Shown here in pieces: positions 10,101-18,803 of a stretch of 64,000 nucleotides of DNA; within the stretch, counting starts at the first letter, position 1, and each line of letters begins with the position of its first letter. Source of the DNA: DATMGU01 sp035555315 (GTDB lineage: Bacteria; Pseudomonadota; Alphaproteobacteria; ATCC43930; CGMCC-115725); NCBI GenBank assembly GCA_035555315.1, contig DATMGU010000046.1:248001-312000 (forward strand). The letters run 5' to 3'. Made by a program: the position numbers and the translations under genes. A model generated the notes under the pieces. It was not told the DNA's origin, searched no databases, and saw only the letters and a program-made list of their open reading frames with translations.

Positions 10101-11717
10101 CCGGGCTTCAAGGTCGACAGCATGATTGCGCGCCTGCGCCACTCTACCGAGGGCGTCACCCTGGTGTCGCCGCCGCCGCATCACGACATCTATTCGATCG
10201 AGGATCTGGCCCAGCTGATCTACGATCTGAAGCAGATCAACCCCGATGCCAAGGTCTGCGTGAAGCTGGTGGCGCGGTCGGGCATCGGCACGATCGCCGC
10301 CGGCGTCGCCAAGGCCAAGGCGGATATCATCCTGATCTCCGGCCATAATGGCGGGACCGGCGCCAGTCCGCAGAGTTCGATCAAATATGCCGGTATCCCC
10401 TGGGAGATGGGCCTGTCCGAGGTGCATCAGGTGTTGGTGCTGAACCGGCTACGGCACCGCATCCGGCTGCGCACCGATGGCGGCATCAAGACCGGTCGCG
10501 ACGTCGTCGTCGCCGCCATTCTCGGCGCCGAGGAATACGGCCTCGGCACCGCCTCGCTGGTTGCCATGGGCTGCATCCTGGTCCGCCAATGCCATTCGAA
10601 CACCTGTCCGGTCGGCATCTGTACGCAGGATCCGGCCTTGCGCGCCAAGTTTGAGGGCACGCCCGAAAAGGTCGTGAACCTGTTCAGCTTCGTCGCCGAG
10701 GAGGTGCGCGAGATCCTGGCCTCGCTGGGGGCTCGGTCGCTGAACGAGGTGATCGGCCGGACCGATCTTCTGGCGCAGATCAACCGCGGCTCGAACCATC
10801 TCGACGATCTGGACCTCAACCCGATCCTGTCCCAGGCGGACCCGGGCGACTATCCGCGTTATTGCACGCTGGAAGGCCGCAACGAGGTGCCGGATACCCT
10901 CGACGCCCAGATGATCAAGGATGCCAAGGCGCTGTTCGATGTCGGCGAGAAGATGCAGCTCACCTACAACGTGCGGAACACCCAGCGGGCGATCGGCACG
11001 CGGATGAGCGCCATGATCACAAGGCGCTTCGGCATGGCGGAGCTGCAACCCGGCCACATCACCGTGCGGCTGCGCGGCTCGGCCGGCCAGTCGCTCGGCG
11101 CCTTCGCCGTTCGCGGCCTCAAGCTGGAGGTCTTCGGCGATGCCAACGACTATGTCGGCAAGGGCCTGTCCGGGGGCACCATCGTCGTCCGGCCGATGAC
11201 CGCGAGCCCGCTGGTCACCAACCAGAACACGATCATTGGCAATACGGTGCTTTATGGCGCCACCGAAGGCCGGCTGTTCGCCGCGGGCCAGGCGGGCGAG
11301 CGGTTCGCGGTGCGCAATTCCGGCGCGGATGTCGTGGTCGAGGGCTGCGGCTCGAATGGCTGCGAGTATATGACCGGCGGCACCGCCGTGATCCTGGGCC
11401 CGGTCGGCGCCAATTTCGGCGCCGGCATGACCGGCGGCATGGCATTCATCTACGATCCGGCCGACGGTTTCCCGACCGATGCCAACCCGGAGACCATTAC
11501 CTGGAACCGCGTCGGCTCGGCGCATTGGGAAGGCGTGCTGAAGGATCTGGTCCGCGAGCACGTCGCCGAAACCCAGTCCCGGTTCGCCGAGCAATTGCTC
11601 AATGACTGGAGCCAGGAACTCCGGCATTTCTGGCAGGTCGTGCCGAAGGAGATGCTGAGCCGCCTGGCGCATCCGGTGGCGGCGCCGGAACGGCTGGCCA
11701 GCGCCGGCGACGACTGA
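7131..11717 (+). CDS. gltB: Glutamate synthase [NADPH] large subunit
   Basis: Alpha subunit of glutamate synthase, converting glutamine plus 2-oxoglutarate to two glutamates. From the ATG at 7131 it has 1528 residues. DACGVG places the catalytic amidotransferase cysteine at residue 43, so a 42-residue propeptide should be removed. The order is class II glutaminase (about 43-440), central domain, FMN-binding synthase domain and the C-terminal glutamate synthase GXGXG-type helix domain. The 3Fe-4S cysteines are 1148, 1154 and 1159 with the family spacing C-x5-C-x4-C. The frame is open back to 6543 inside gltD, but that part is out of frame with gltD and is not coding. Confidence 0.97.
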   Translation: MTHDPHNLSSLDGGERFAAEWRDNARRLTEGGLYDPADEHDACGVGLVASIDGKPRRQVVEAAIGALKSVWHRGAVDADGKTGDGAGIHVQIPEAFFRAHIAHHGNDAAGAPLAIGMVFLPRTDLDGQERCRTVVETEILNFGYAIYGWRQVPVNIDIIGEKANATRPEIEQIMIANTRGVPADRFERDLYVLRRRIEKRVIADQIRDFYICSLSSNSLIYKGMFLAEQLTSFYPDLLDERFISAFAIFHQRYSTNTFPTWPLAQPFRILAHNGEINTLRGNLNWMKSHETRMAADVFGPHADDLKPVVQASGSDSAALDNVFEVLLRSGRNLPMTKALMVPEAYSNSPSMPQAHRDLYSYCNSVMEPWDGPAALAMTDGRWVLAGMDRNGLRPMRYTVTADGILAVGSETGMVRVNETEVVEKGRLGPGQMIGVDLAAGKLYRDREIKDMLAGSQPFSEWVKRITVLDSLIQKSGGSEAAELDREMLRRRQVSVGWTLEELELILQPMIEDGKEAVGSMGDDTPLAVLSDRYRPLHHFFRQNFSQVTNPPIDSLRERRVMTLTTRLGNLGNILEESDSQTRLLQLASPVLTNGEFAAMRAYMAKTAVEINCTFPVPEEGASDAGSALREAIRRIRLEAEDAVRGGCTHVILSDQAVSAGRCGIPMILATGAVHSHLVRQQLRTFTSLTVRSAECLDVHYFAVLIGVGATTVNAYLAQETIADRHRRGLLPGVTLEQALARFKKAVDDGLLKIMSKMGISVISSYRGAYNFEALGLSRSLVAEFFPGMTSKISGIGLQGIQLKVLEIHKLGFSQDFVALPVGGYYRYRRNGEKHALDGSLIHILQTAVATDSYATFRKYSEAVRREPPLNLRDLLGFTTKREPVSIDEVESITEIRKRLVAPGISLGALGPEAHETLSIAMNRIGAKSDSGEGGEDPARYRPRQNGDNASSAIKQVASGRFGVTAEYLTNCRELEIKVAQGAKPGEGGQLPGFKVDSMIARLRHSTEGVTLVSPPPHHDIYSIEDLAQLIYDLKQINPDAKVCVKLVARSGIGTIAAGVAKAKADIILISGHNGGTGASPQSSIKYAGIPWEMGLSEVHQVLVLNRLRHRIRLRTDGGIKTGRDVVVAAILGAEEYGLGTASLVAMGCILVRQCHSNTCPVGICTQDPALRAKFEGTPEKVVNLFSFVAEEVREILASLGARSLNEVIGRTDLLAQINRGSNHLDDLDLNPILSQADPGDYPRYCTLEGRNEVPDTLDAQMIKDAKALFDVGEKMQLTYNVRNTQRAIGTRMSAMITRRFGMAELQPGHITVRLRGSAGQSLGAFAVRGLKLEVFGDANDYVGKGLSGGTIVVRPMTASPLVTNQNTIIGNTVLYGATEGRLFAAGQAGERFAVRNSGADVVVEGCGSNGCEYMTGGTAVILGPVGANFGAGMTGGMAFIYDPADGFPTDANPETITWNRVGSAHWEGVLKDLVREHVAETQSRFAEQLLNDWSQELRHFWQVVPKEMLSRLAHPVAAPERLASAGDD

Positions 11718-11849
11718 CCGCTGCCGGATGCCCCTCACTCTATGAACATGCCGCACCATGGACATTGACGGGACCGGGCAGGTTTAGGCACGCTGTCGGG
11801 GTAGTTAAGGCTGTCGTGTCGCGACGGCCGACTCTTATCCCAAGGCTCA

Positions 11850-12518
11850 ATGCGCACCCTGTTTCACCAGTGGCTTTCGCCGTTCTCCCGCAAGGTTCGG
11901 ATCGTTCTCAAGGAGAAGGGTCTGGACTTCGAGATGAAGGTCGAAAAGGTGTGGGAGCGGCGGCCGGAGTTTCTGGAGATGAACCCGGCGGCCGAGGTGC
12001 CCGTGCTGGTCGAGTCGGACGGCACGGTGCTGGCCGATAGCGGTGTCATCTGCGAATACCTGGACGAGGTCTATCGGGAGCGGTTGCTGATCGGCATCGA
12101 TCCCGCCGACCGGGCGGAGGTGCGCCGGGTCATCGCGTGGTTCGACATCAAGATGAATCGCGAAGTGACCGAAAACCTGGTCGGCGAAAAAATGATGAAG
12201 CGCATGCTCGGCCTCGGCCAGCCGAATTCGGCGGCGATCCGTGCCGGGCACGCCAATATCCACTACCACCTGGATTACATCAGCTTCCTGATCGAACGTC
12301 GGCGCTGGTTGGCCGGCGACCATTTCTCGCTGGCCGACATCGCCGCCGCCGCTCACATCTCGGTACTGGACTATGTCGGCGATGTGCCCTGGGCCGATCA
12401 CGAGATCGCCAAGGATTGGTATGCGCGCATCAAATCGCGGCCCAGCTTCCGGCCGCTGCTGGCCGATCACATTCCTGGCAACCCGCCGCCGCCGCATTAC
12501 AGCGATCTGGACTTCTGA
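11850..12518 (+). CDS. fzlA: Glutathione-transferase-fold protein, probable division regulator FzlA
   Basis: A 222-residue protein with an N-terminal thioredoxin-like domain (MRTLFHQWLSPFSRKVRIVL, proline of MNPAAEVPVLVE, then ADSGVICEYLDE) and an all-helical C-terminal GST domain. The alphaproteobacterial FzlA group binds FtsZ and controls constriction. The MRTLFH opening, the VEKVWERRPEFLEMNP stretch and the tail ending HYSDLDF match what I recall of that group, whose C-terminal end matters for FtsZ contact. A plain GST or maleylacetoacetate isomerase is the alternative. It stands alone, 132 bases after gltB. Confidence 0.68.
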   Translation: MRTLFHQWLSPFSRKVRIVLKEKGLDFEMKVEKVWERRPEFLEMNPAAEVPVLVESDGTVLADSGVICEYLDEVYRERLLIGIDPADRAEVRRVIAWFDIKMNREVTENLVGEKMMKRMLGLGQPNSAAIRAGHANIHYHLDYISFLIERRRWLAGDHFSLADIAAAAHISVLDYVGDVPWADHEIAKDWYARIKSRPSFRPLLADHIPGNPPPPHYSDLDF

Positions 12519-12601
12519 CGCCTCGGTATCGCTTAACCGGATGTCAATGACGAGCGCGGTACCCTGGAAGTGACACGCACATTTTTGAAGAGGCATTTTC
12601 T

Positions 12602-13810
12602 GTGTTTCAGCCTTCCGAACGCACCCTGACGTTCGGCTACATCCTCGCCGTCAGCCTTGTCGCGCTGCTCTGCATCGCGTCGCATCTGACGCTCGATCGC
12701 GCTTTTCAGGAATATGAAGGCTCGGCGACGGTTATCGACATGAGCGGCCAGCAGCGCATGCTGTCGCAGCGCATCGCGAGCCTCGCAGCCCAGCACGCCC
12801 TGGGCGATCCCTCCGCCAAAAACGACCTCCTGGTCGCCGTCGAGATGTTCGAAACCGTGCATCGGCGGTTGGTCGAGGGCGATCCCAAGCTGTTTTCGCC
12901 CGCCGCCAGTTGGCCCGAGTTGCAGGCGATCTATTTCGACATACCCGATCCATTGGATCGGACAGTCGCCCTCTATGCCGCCCGTGCCCGGCGCATCGCC
13001 ACATTGCCGGTCATGGACCCATCGCTGCCTGCGGAATTGGGACCGCTCTTCGCGATCGCCCGCGACTCCTTGCCAAAGCGGCTCGATGCCGTCGCCGGCA
13101 TCCGCCAAAAGGTCAGCGAACGCCAATCGGCCAGCTTGCAGTGGCTGGAGTGGGTCATGCTGCTGGTGATTCTGCTGTTCCTGCTGGTCGAAGCGATCGC
13201 AATTTTCCGGCCGATGGTCAGGCGAATCCGTCGCGATGCACGCGATCTGCTGCGCTTGGCGACGACGGATGTCCTCACCGGTGCTCTCAACCGGCGTAGT
13301 TTCATCGCGCGCGGCCAGCTGGAGCTGGATCGTGCGATCCGACATGGCAGGCCGCTCAGCTTGTTGATGCTGGATGCGGACCACTTCAAGAAGGTCAATG
13401 ATACCTTCGGTCATGCGGGGGGCGACGCCGTGTTGCGGGCGCTTGCCGATCATCTCGCTCGCACGGTCCGGTCGAGCGATCTCTTCGGCCGGCTCGGTGA
13501 TGAGGAGTTCGCCATCCTGCTGCCCGAGACCGTCCTCGCGGCCGCCACGGGAATGGCCGAGCGACTGCGTGCGGGGATCGCCGCCCAGGTCGTCATCAGC
13601 GAGGACCGGGCGATCGTCTTCACCGTCAGCATCGGCGTCGCCATGGCCGAAGCCGGTCGCACCGACGTGCAACATCTGCTCAACGCAGCCGATGCCGCTC
13701 TCCATGCCGCCAAGGTGGGAGGCCGGAACCGGGTGTCCATCGGCGATCAGACGGTACAAAGTCAGACGGGCCTTGAGGGCTCGGGTGGCATCACCCCGCA
13801 ATCGACCTGA
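12602..13810 (+). CDS. Membrane diguanylate cyclase with PilJ-type sensor and GDEEF active site
   Basis: Likely c-di-GMP synthase of 402 residues. A first membrane helix (about 10-28) is followed by a periplasmic PilJ-type four-helix segment with MSGQQRMLSQRIASLAA. A second helix lies at about 180-202, then the GGDEF domain from about 225. The active-site loop is GDEEF (299-303) in place of GG[DE]EF. The inhibitory RxxD site is intact (RSSD, 290-293), exactly five residues ahead. The start is GTG with AAGAGG 8 bases upstream; no better start is in frame. It is convergent with the next TPR gene. Confidence 0.85.
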   Translation: MFQPSERTLTFGYILAVSLVALLCIASHLTLDRAFQEYEGSATVIDMSGQQRMLSQRIASLAAQHALGDPSAKNDLLVAVEMFETVHRRLVEGDPKLFSPAASWPELQAIYFDIPDPLDRTVALYAARARRIATLPVMDPSLPAELGPLFAIARDSLPKRLDAVAGIRQKVSERQSASLQWLEWVMLLVILLFLLVEAIAIFRPMVRRIRRDARDLLRLATTDVLTGALNRRSFIARGQLELDRAIRHGRPLSLLMLDADHFKKVNDTFGHAGGDAVLRALADHLARTVRSSDLFGRLGDEEFAILLPETVLAAATGMAERLRAGIAAQVVISEDRAIVFTVSIGVAMAEAGRTDVQHLLNAADAALHAAKVGGRNRVSIGDQTVQSQTGLEGSGGITPQST

Positions 13811-13820
13811 TCTGCTCCGA

Positions 13821-14696
13821 TCAGGATTTTGGCTTGGCGCTAGGCTTCGGCTTAACGTCGGCCTGCGGTTCGATCTTGACGTCGAGCTTGGCGATATTGT
13901 CGCGCGCGGCATCGGCGACAGGGCCATCGGGCGTCAGGCTCAGGACTCTCAGCCAATCGGTCCGCGCGCCCAGATCCTTGTGCAGCAATCGGCGGATATT
14001 GCCGCGCTCCAGCCATGCCTCGGGCAGCGTCGGGCCTAGTGCCACCGCCAGTTCCGCATCCGCCTCGGCCGGCTTCAACTGGTCGAGGAAACGGTACGCG
14101 GTCGCCCGGTAGACGAAAGCGTCGGCCCGGTTGTGGTCATGATCGATGGCCGCGTTCAAGTCATCGATCGCCTGTCGGTATTGCTTTAGCCCCGCGCGCA
14201 CGATCGCCCGATCGATCAGGATATCCGGGTTGCCGGGCTGCAGCGCCAGCGCCTGGGTCAATGTCGCCTGGGCATGGGTCGGCTCGCCGGCGAGGTTCCA
14301 GGCTTGGCCGGCTTGATCGAGGACGTCGCCGCGCAGCGCCGGGGCGGTAGTGCCCAAATCCCGCGCGAGTTGTTCCAGCCGTGCCGCCCCTTCGCCATAT
14401 TGCTTGAGGTTGACGAGGGCGACCGCGACGCAGTGCTTCGCCGGGTTGCCGCCGCCCTGATCGCGCCATTGGGAACCGGTCTCGAACCCGGTCTGCGGAT
14501 CGGTCCGCGCCAATGCCATGCACTGCTCATAGGTCTTGGCCGCCGGGTCCGCGTTGGTCACCGGAGCGGTCGCGGCAGGAGCGGGTGTCCGTGTCTTGGC
14601 GGTTTGCGCCGCCGCGGGATCGGTCCGTCCGAGACCGAGAACGAGGCAAATCGCGAGGGCGATGCGGGGACGGAGCGACACGGCGGGAGACCTCAT
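13821..14696 (-). CDS. Exported TPR-repeat protein
   Basis: A 291-residue secreted protein. The start at 14696 gives a signal peptide (RPRIALAICLVLGLGRT...AAAQ) followed by an Ala/Pro/Thr-rich linker. TPR-like helices run from about residue 100 to 260 (for example QATLTQALALQPGNPDILID and the following AIDDLNAAIDHDHNRADAFVY). The tail is Lys/Pro-rich (KPKPSAKPKS). Two to three cysteines in the N-terminal part (EQCMALAR, AKHCVAVA) could form a disulfide. An open frame upstream of 14696 lies opposite the SDR gene and is not coding. Confidence 0.75.
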   Translation of the reverse strand: MRSPAVSLRPRIALAICLVLGLGRTDPAAAQTAKTRTPAPAATAPVTNADPAAKTYEQCMALARTDPQTGFETGSQWRDQGGGNPAKHCVAVALVNLKQYGEGAARLEQLARDLGTTAPALRGDVLDQAGQAWNLAGEPTHAQATLTQALALQPGNPDILIDRAIVRAGLKQYRQAIDDLNAAIDHDHNRADAFVYRATAYRFLDQLKPAEADAELAVALGPTLPEAWLERGNIRRLLHKDLGARTDWLRVLSLTPDGPVADAARDNIAKLDVKIEPQADVKPKPSAKPKS

Positions 14697-14846
14697 GGTG
14701 ACTGCGGGAAGACCACCGTACTGCCGGATCTGGGCGGTAGCGAGGTGCTTTGCGGTAACAGCGGGATCGATACTGGGCTTGACGAGTGCCGCAGCCTGGA
14801 CATCTCTGCCTCCTCGATATGTTGACTGACCGAGATCGATCGCATC

Positions 14847-15725
14847 ATGCCGCCGGCCCCACATCTGTTCTGCATCGGTCTCGGCTACGTGGCGCTGACG
14901 CTTGCCGAGCGGATCGCCGCCGAGGGTTGGCGGGTGAGCGGCACCTGCCGCGCGCCGGCCAAAGCGGCATCCTTGGTGGCGCGGGGCATCGCCGCCCATG
15001 CGACGGATGGTTCGACACCGGATATCGCCGGCATGTTGGGGTCGGTCACCCATGTGCTGTCCTCGGTACCGCCGGACGAGCACGGCGATCCGGCGCTGGC
15101 GCTGTTCAGCGATGCGCTCGCCCGGCGCCCGGATCTTGCCTGGGTCGGGTATCTTTCCACCACTGGGGTCTATGGCGATCGATCGGGTGGCTGGGTCGAC
15201 GAGACAATGGCCCTGGCGCCCCGCAGCGAGCGCGGCCGTCGCCGTGTCGTGGCGGAAACCGCTTGGCTGGCACTCCGGTACGAGGCGGGGTTGCCGGTGC
15301 ATGTCTTCCGGCTCGGCGGCATCTATGGCCCCGGTCGTAGTGCCCTCGACACCGTGCGGGCCGGGACGGCGCAGCGCGTCATCAAGCCCGGCCAGGTGTT
15401 TTCGCGTATCCATGTCGCCGATATCGCGAGCGTGCTCCAGGCGTCGATGGCACGGCCCAATCCCGGTGCCGCCTATAACCTCGCCGATGACGAGCCGACA
15501 TCGCCCGACGAGGTGCTGAGCTACGCGGCGCGCCTGCTGGGCCTGCCACCGCCGCCGGCGGTGCTGTTCGAGACCGCCAACCTGTCGGAAATGGCCCGTG
15601 GCTTCTACGCCGACAACAAGCGCGTCGCCAATGGCCGCATCAAACGGGAGCTGGGCGTCTGCCTGGCCTATCCGACATATCGCGAGGGGTTGGCGGCGTT
15701 GCTCGCCGAGTCGCCCGAGGCCTAA
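14847..15725 (+). CDS. NAD(P)-dependent epimerase/dehydratase-like protein (YeeZ-type)
   Basis: Extended short-chain dehydrogenase fold, 292 residues. The nucleotide loop is atypical (FCIGLGYVALTLAERI, G-x-G-x-x-x). The catalytic segment reads YLSTTGVYGD. The usual Y-x-x-x-K pair is not seen in standard form (SERGRRRVVAE is at its place), so it may bind nucleotide without classical SDR chemistry, as in the YeeZ/yeast-like group. RLGGIYGPGRSALD and RIHVADIASVL fit the family. It is convergent with the hydrolase gene 13 bases away. Confidence 0.75.
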   Translation: MPPAPHLFCIGLGYVALTLAERIAAEGWRVSGTCRAPAKAASLVARGIAAHATDGSTPDIAGMLGSVTHVLSSVPPDEHGDPALALFSDALARRPDLAWVGYLSTTGVYGDRSGGWVDETMALAPRSERGRRRVVAETAWLALRYEAGLPVHVFRLGGIYGPGRSALDTVRAGTAQRVIKPGQVFSRIHVADIASVLQASMARPNPGAAYNLADDEPTSPDEVLSYAARLLGLPPPPAVLFETANLSEMARGFYADNKRVANGRIKRELGVCLAYPTYREGLAALLAESPEA

Positions 15726-15738
15726 TCACGCGCGCCCC

Positions 15739-16530
15739 TTAGAGGGCCGACAGCTCCGCCACCGCGGCACCGATCCGGGCGAGATCGGAGGGCGTCGATA
15801 GGCGATGATCGCCGTCCTTGACCAGCGTCAGCGTAACATCGCGGCTGGTCAGGCGATCGAGCAGCTTGGCCGATAGCTGCCAAGGGACTTCCGCATCCGC
15901 CGAGCCGTGGAACAGCCGAACCGGCTGGTTCAGCGGTACCGGCCGGTCGAGCAGGCGGTGTTGCCTGCCATCCTCGATCAGCGCGCGGGTCAATACATAG
16001 CCCGTGGGGTCGTAGGCCGAGGCTACCCGGATCAGCCCGTCGGTCATCAACCGAGCACGTTCCGCTTCGGGCATTTGCGGCCACATCAGCTCGTCGACGA
16101 AGTCCGGGGCGGCGGCGATACCGATGAGGCCCGCGACCCGAGTCGGGCGTGCCAAGGCCACCAGCAGGCTGATCCACCCCCCCATGCTGGACCCGATCAG
16201 CAGCTGCGGACCCTCGGTCAGCGCGTCCAGCACGGCCAGCGCATCGGCGGTCCACATGCCGATCGTGCCATCCTCGAATCGACCCGACGATTGTCCATGG
16301 CCCTGGTAGTCAAAGCGGATGAACGCTTGGCCCCGGGCGGCGCAGAAGGCTTCGAGCCAGGTCGCCTTGGTACCGGTCATGTCGGAATTAAAACCGCCCA
16401 GAAATGCCACACCCGGAAGATTTCGTCCGCTGTCCACCGCCGGTAGCCGCTGGTAGGCGATTGATGCCCCCTCTTTGCGTGCTAGGATCGCGATGCCGTT
16501 GGACGTTCCCGTCGCTGCTGTTGTTCCCAT
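15739..16530 (-). CDS. Alpha/beta hydrolase
   Basis: Alpha/beta-hydrolase of 263 residues from the ATG at 16530. The nucleophile elbow is GSSMGG with Ser115, the oxyanion-side loop is LGGFNSDMTGTK, and RFDYQGHGQSSG precedes the elbow. The acid is probably in LFHGSADAEVP and the base in VKDGDHRLS, giving a full triad. Bacterial relatives include palmitoyl-thioesterase (ABHD10)-like enzymes, but the substrate cannot be read. The frame is open far upstream across the neighbouring gene; that extension is antisense to the glycosyltransferase. Only 18 bases separate its start from the divergent glycosyltransferase start. Confidence 0.85.
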   Translation of the reverse strand: MGTTAATGTSNGIAILARKEGASIAYQRLPAVDSGRNLPGVAFLGGFNSDMTGTKATWLEAFCAARGQAFIRFDYQGHGQSSGRFEDGTIGMWTADALAVLDALTEGPQLLIGSSMGGWISLLVALARPTRVAGLIGIAAAPDFVDELMWPQMPEAERARLMTDGLIRVASAYDPTGYVLTRALIEDGRQHRLLDRPVPLNQPVRLFHGSADAEVPWQLSAKLLDRLTSRDVTLTLVKDGDHRLSTPSDLARIGAAVAELSAL

Positions 16531-16548
16531 GCTGCCGTCATATCCCTT

Positions 16549-17778
16549 ATGAACGCCTTCGCCGAATTCATCGCCCCGCCAGACGCCGATCACACTCGTC
16601 CGCCCGCCGTGCTTCAAGTCGTTCCCCGCCTTGTGACCGGCGGGGTGGAGCGCGGTACGGTCGAGGTCGCGGCCGCCCTCGTGCAAGCCGGCTGGAAGGC
16701 CGTGGTGGCCTCGTCCGGCGGCCTCATGGTGCATGATATCGAACGGGCAGGGGCGACGCACATCACCTTGCCGCTGGCCTCGAAAAACCCGCTCGTCATG
16801 CGGCGCAACATCCGGCACCTGCGCGCCGTTATCGAACAGCACGAAATCGATATCGTCCACGCGCGCAGCCGGGCACCGGCATGGAGCGCCTTTTACGCCG
16901 CGCGTGACGCCAAGCGACATTTCGTGACGACCTTTCACAATGTCTACGGCTCCGAGACCAAGCTGAAACGCCGCTACAACGCGGTGATGGCACGGGGCGA
17001 GCGGGTCATCGCCATCTCGGAATTCGTGGCGCGTCACGCCGCCGCTCAATACGGCGTCGGGCCGGATCGGCTGCGCATGATCCATCGCGGCGTCGATGTC
17101 AGCCGCTTCGACCCCGAGGCGGTCAATCCGGAGCGGCTGATCAGCCTGGCGCGCGCCTGGCGGCTGGACGACAGCCGTCCGGTGATCATGCTGCCGGGAC
17201 GGCTGACCCGTTGGAAAGGGCATTTCGACCTGGTCGAGGCGGTGACGCTGCTCGGCCGCCGCGACGTGCAATGCCTGCTGGTCGGCGGCGATATGGACCG
17301 GCCGGATTACCGCAACGAACTGGCGGCGCGGATCGAAGAGCGCGGCTTGGGCGGCGTGTTCCATATGGTCGGCGACTGCCGGGACATGCCGGCCGCCTAT
17401 ATGTTGGCCGATGTCGTCATCTCGGCATCGAGCGAGCCGGAGGGCTTTGGCCGGGTCTCGGTGGAGGCGCAGGCGATGGGCCGTCCGGTCGTCGCGACTG
17501 ATCACGGCGGCTCCCGCGAGACCGTGCTGCCCGGTTCCACCGGCTGGCTGGTGCCGCCGCGCGATCACATGGCGCTGGCCGAGGCGATCGCCTCGGCCCT
17601 GTCGCTCGGGGTGGCCGCGCGGATCGCGCTCGCGGACCGCGCCCGCGCCCATGTCCTGGCACATTTCCAAAGCCGGGCGATGTGCGACGCGACGATCGGC
17701 GTCTACGAGGAAATCCTGTTTCCCGACCTGGTGAGAACCGAGGCGAGAAGCGATGAGGGCGCCGAGGCCGTGGCATGA
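16549..17778 (+). CDS. Family 4 glycosyltransferase
   Basis: GT-B retaining transferase of 409 residues, probably for lipopolysaccharide or another surface glycan. The N-terminal domain shows VVPRLVTGGVERGTVEVA, the glycine-rich acceptor loop. The C-terminal domain shows VIMLPGRLTRWKGH and the E-x7-E type motif SEPEGFGRVSVEAQAMG with RPVVATDHGG. The next gene encodes a heptosyltransferase-like enzyme on the same strand after 59 bases, supporting a surface-polysaccharide role. The actual sugar donor is not evident. Confidence 0.88.
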   Translation: MNAFAEFIAPPDADHTRPPAVLQVVPRLVTGGVERGTVEVAAALVQAGWKAVVASSGGLMVHDIERAGATHITLPLASKNPLVMRRNIRHLRAVIEQHEIDIVHARSRAPAWSAFYAARDAKRHFVTTFHNVYGSETKLKRRYNAVMARGERVIAISEFVARHAAAQYGVGPDRLRMIHRGVDVSRFDPEAVNPERLISLARAWRLDDSRPVIMLPGRLTRWKGHFDLVEAVTLLGRRDVQCLLVGGDMDRPDYRNELAARIEERGLGGVFHMVGDCRDMPAAYMLADVVISASSEPEGFGRVSVEAQAMGRPVVATDHGGSRETVLPGSTGWLVPPRDHMALAEAIASALSLGVAARIALADRARAHVLAHFQSRAMCDATIGVYEEILFPDLVRTEARSDEGAEAVA

Positions 17779-17837
17779 ATTGGGCCTCGCGGCTCTGGTC
17801 ATAATCTTGGCCTGGTCATGATCCTGGTCCGGCGATA

Positions 17838-18785
17838 ATGGCGGCCGAGGCCGGCGCGTCACCCCTCCGGCGCATTCTGGTCATCAAACATGGCGCGCTC
17901 GGCGATTTCGTCCAGGCGCTGGGGCCGGCGGCGGCGATCCGCCGGCACCATCCGGATGCGTCGATCACCTTGCTGACCACGGCGCCATTCGTCGATCTGG
18001 CCCGCCGCAGCCCGTATTTCGATGCGGTCTGGATCGATGATCGACCATCGCTGAGCGATCCGATCGGCATCTTCCGGCTACGCCGCCGGTTGCGCCAGGG
18101 GCGGTTCGACCGGGTCTACGATCTGCAGACCTCGGCGCGCAGCAGCCTCTATTTCCGCTTGATCGGTCCGGGCTATCGGCCGGAATGGTCGGGCATCGCC
18201 GCCGGCTGCTCGCACCCGCATCTGAACCCGGACCGCGACCGGATGCATACGCTCGATCGTCAGCGCGATCAGCTCGGTATCGCGGGGATCGATGATGTGG
18301 CATCGCCGTCGGTGAGCTGGATCGAGACGCCGGCCGACCGCTTCGATCTCGGAGGGCCGGCAGTGCTGTTGATCCCCGGCGGCTCGGCGCATCGGCCGCG
18401 CAAGCGTTGGCCGATCGATCGCTTCGCCGCCTTGGCCGGCCTGATTGCCGCGAGCGGCCGCCGACCGGTCATTCTGGGGGCGATCCAGGAGCGGCCGCTC
18501 GCCGCCGCGATCCAGGCGGCGGCGCCGAGCAGCCTCGATCTCACCGGGCAAACCGATCTGCCGGACATCGCCGCCCTCGGCCGGCTGGCTTATCGCTCGA
18601 TCGGCAACGATACCGGGCCGATGCATCTGGCGGTGGCGGCCGGCTCGCCCGCCACCGTGCTCTATTCCGATGCGTCGGACCCGGCGATCACGGCCCCTCG
18701 CGGCCCGGATGTGACCGTGCTGCGCCGTGAGGACTTGGCAGACCTGACGGTGGCGGAGGTTGCGGCGACTTTGGACCTTCGGTAA
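17838..18785 (+). CDS. Family 9 glycosyltransferase (heptosyltransferase-like)
   Basis: ADP-heptose:LPS heptosyltransferase family, 315 residues, GT-B fold. Diagnostic parts are the N-terminal ILVIKHGALGDFVQALG, VLLIPGGSAHRPRKRWP in the centre and the donor-site SIGNDTGPMHLAVAAGSP. It likely acts in inner-core assembly at the cytoplasmic face of the membrane. Its stop codon ends directly before the thrS open frame. It could use another sugar, as many GT9 members outside enterobacteria are not characterised. Confidence 0.86.
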   Translation: MAAEAGASPLRRILVIKHGALGDFVQALGPAAAIRRHHPDASITLLTTAPFVDLARRSPYFDAVWIDDRPSLSDPIGIFRLRRRLRQGRFDRVYDLQTSARSSLYFRLIGPGYRPEWSGIAAGCSHPHLNPDRDRMHTLDRQRDQLGIAGIDDVASPSVSWIETPADRFDLGGPAVLLIPGGSAHRPRKRWPIDRFAALAGLIAASGRRPVILGAIQERPLAAAIQAAAPSSLDLTGQTDLPDIAALGRLAYRSIGNDTGPMHLAVAAGSPATVLYSDASDPAITAPRGPDVTVLRREDLADLTVAEVAATLDLR

Positions 18786-18803
18786 TTGTGCAGGTTCTCG
18801 TCG

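Noticed and set aside
7152..10427. Open frame of over 1000 codons on the minus strand opposite gltB
   Set aside because: It is the mirror of a long GC-rich coding gene. The plus-strand product is a full GltB, and the antisense product shows no recognisable domain.
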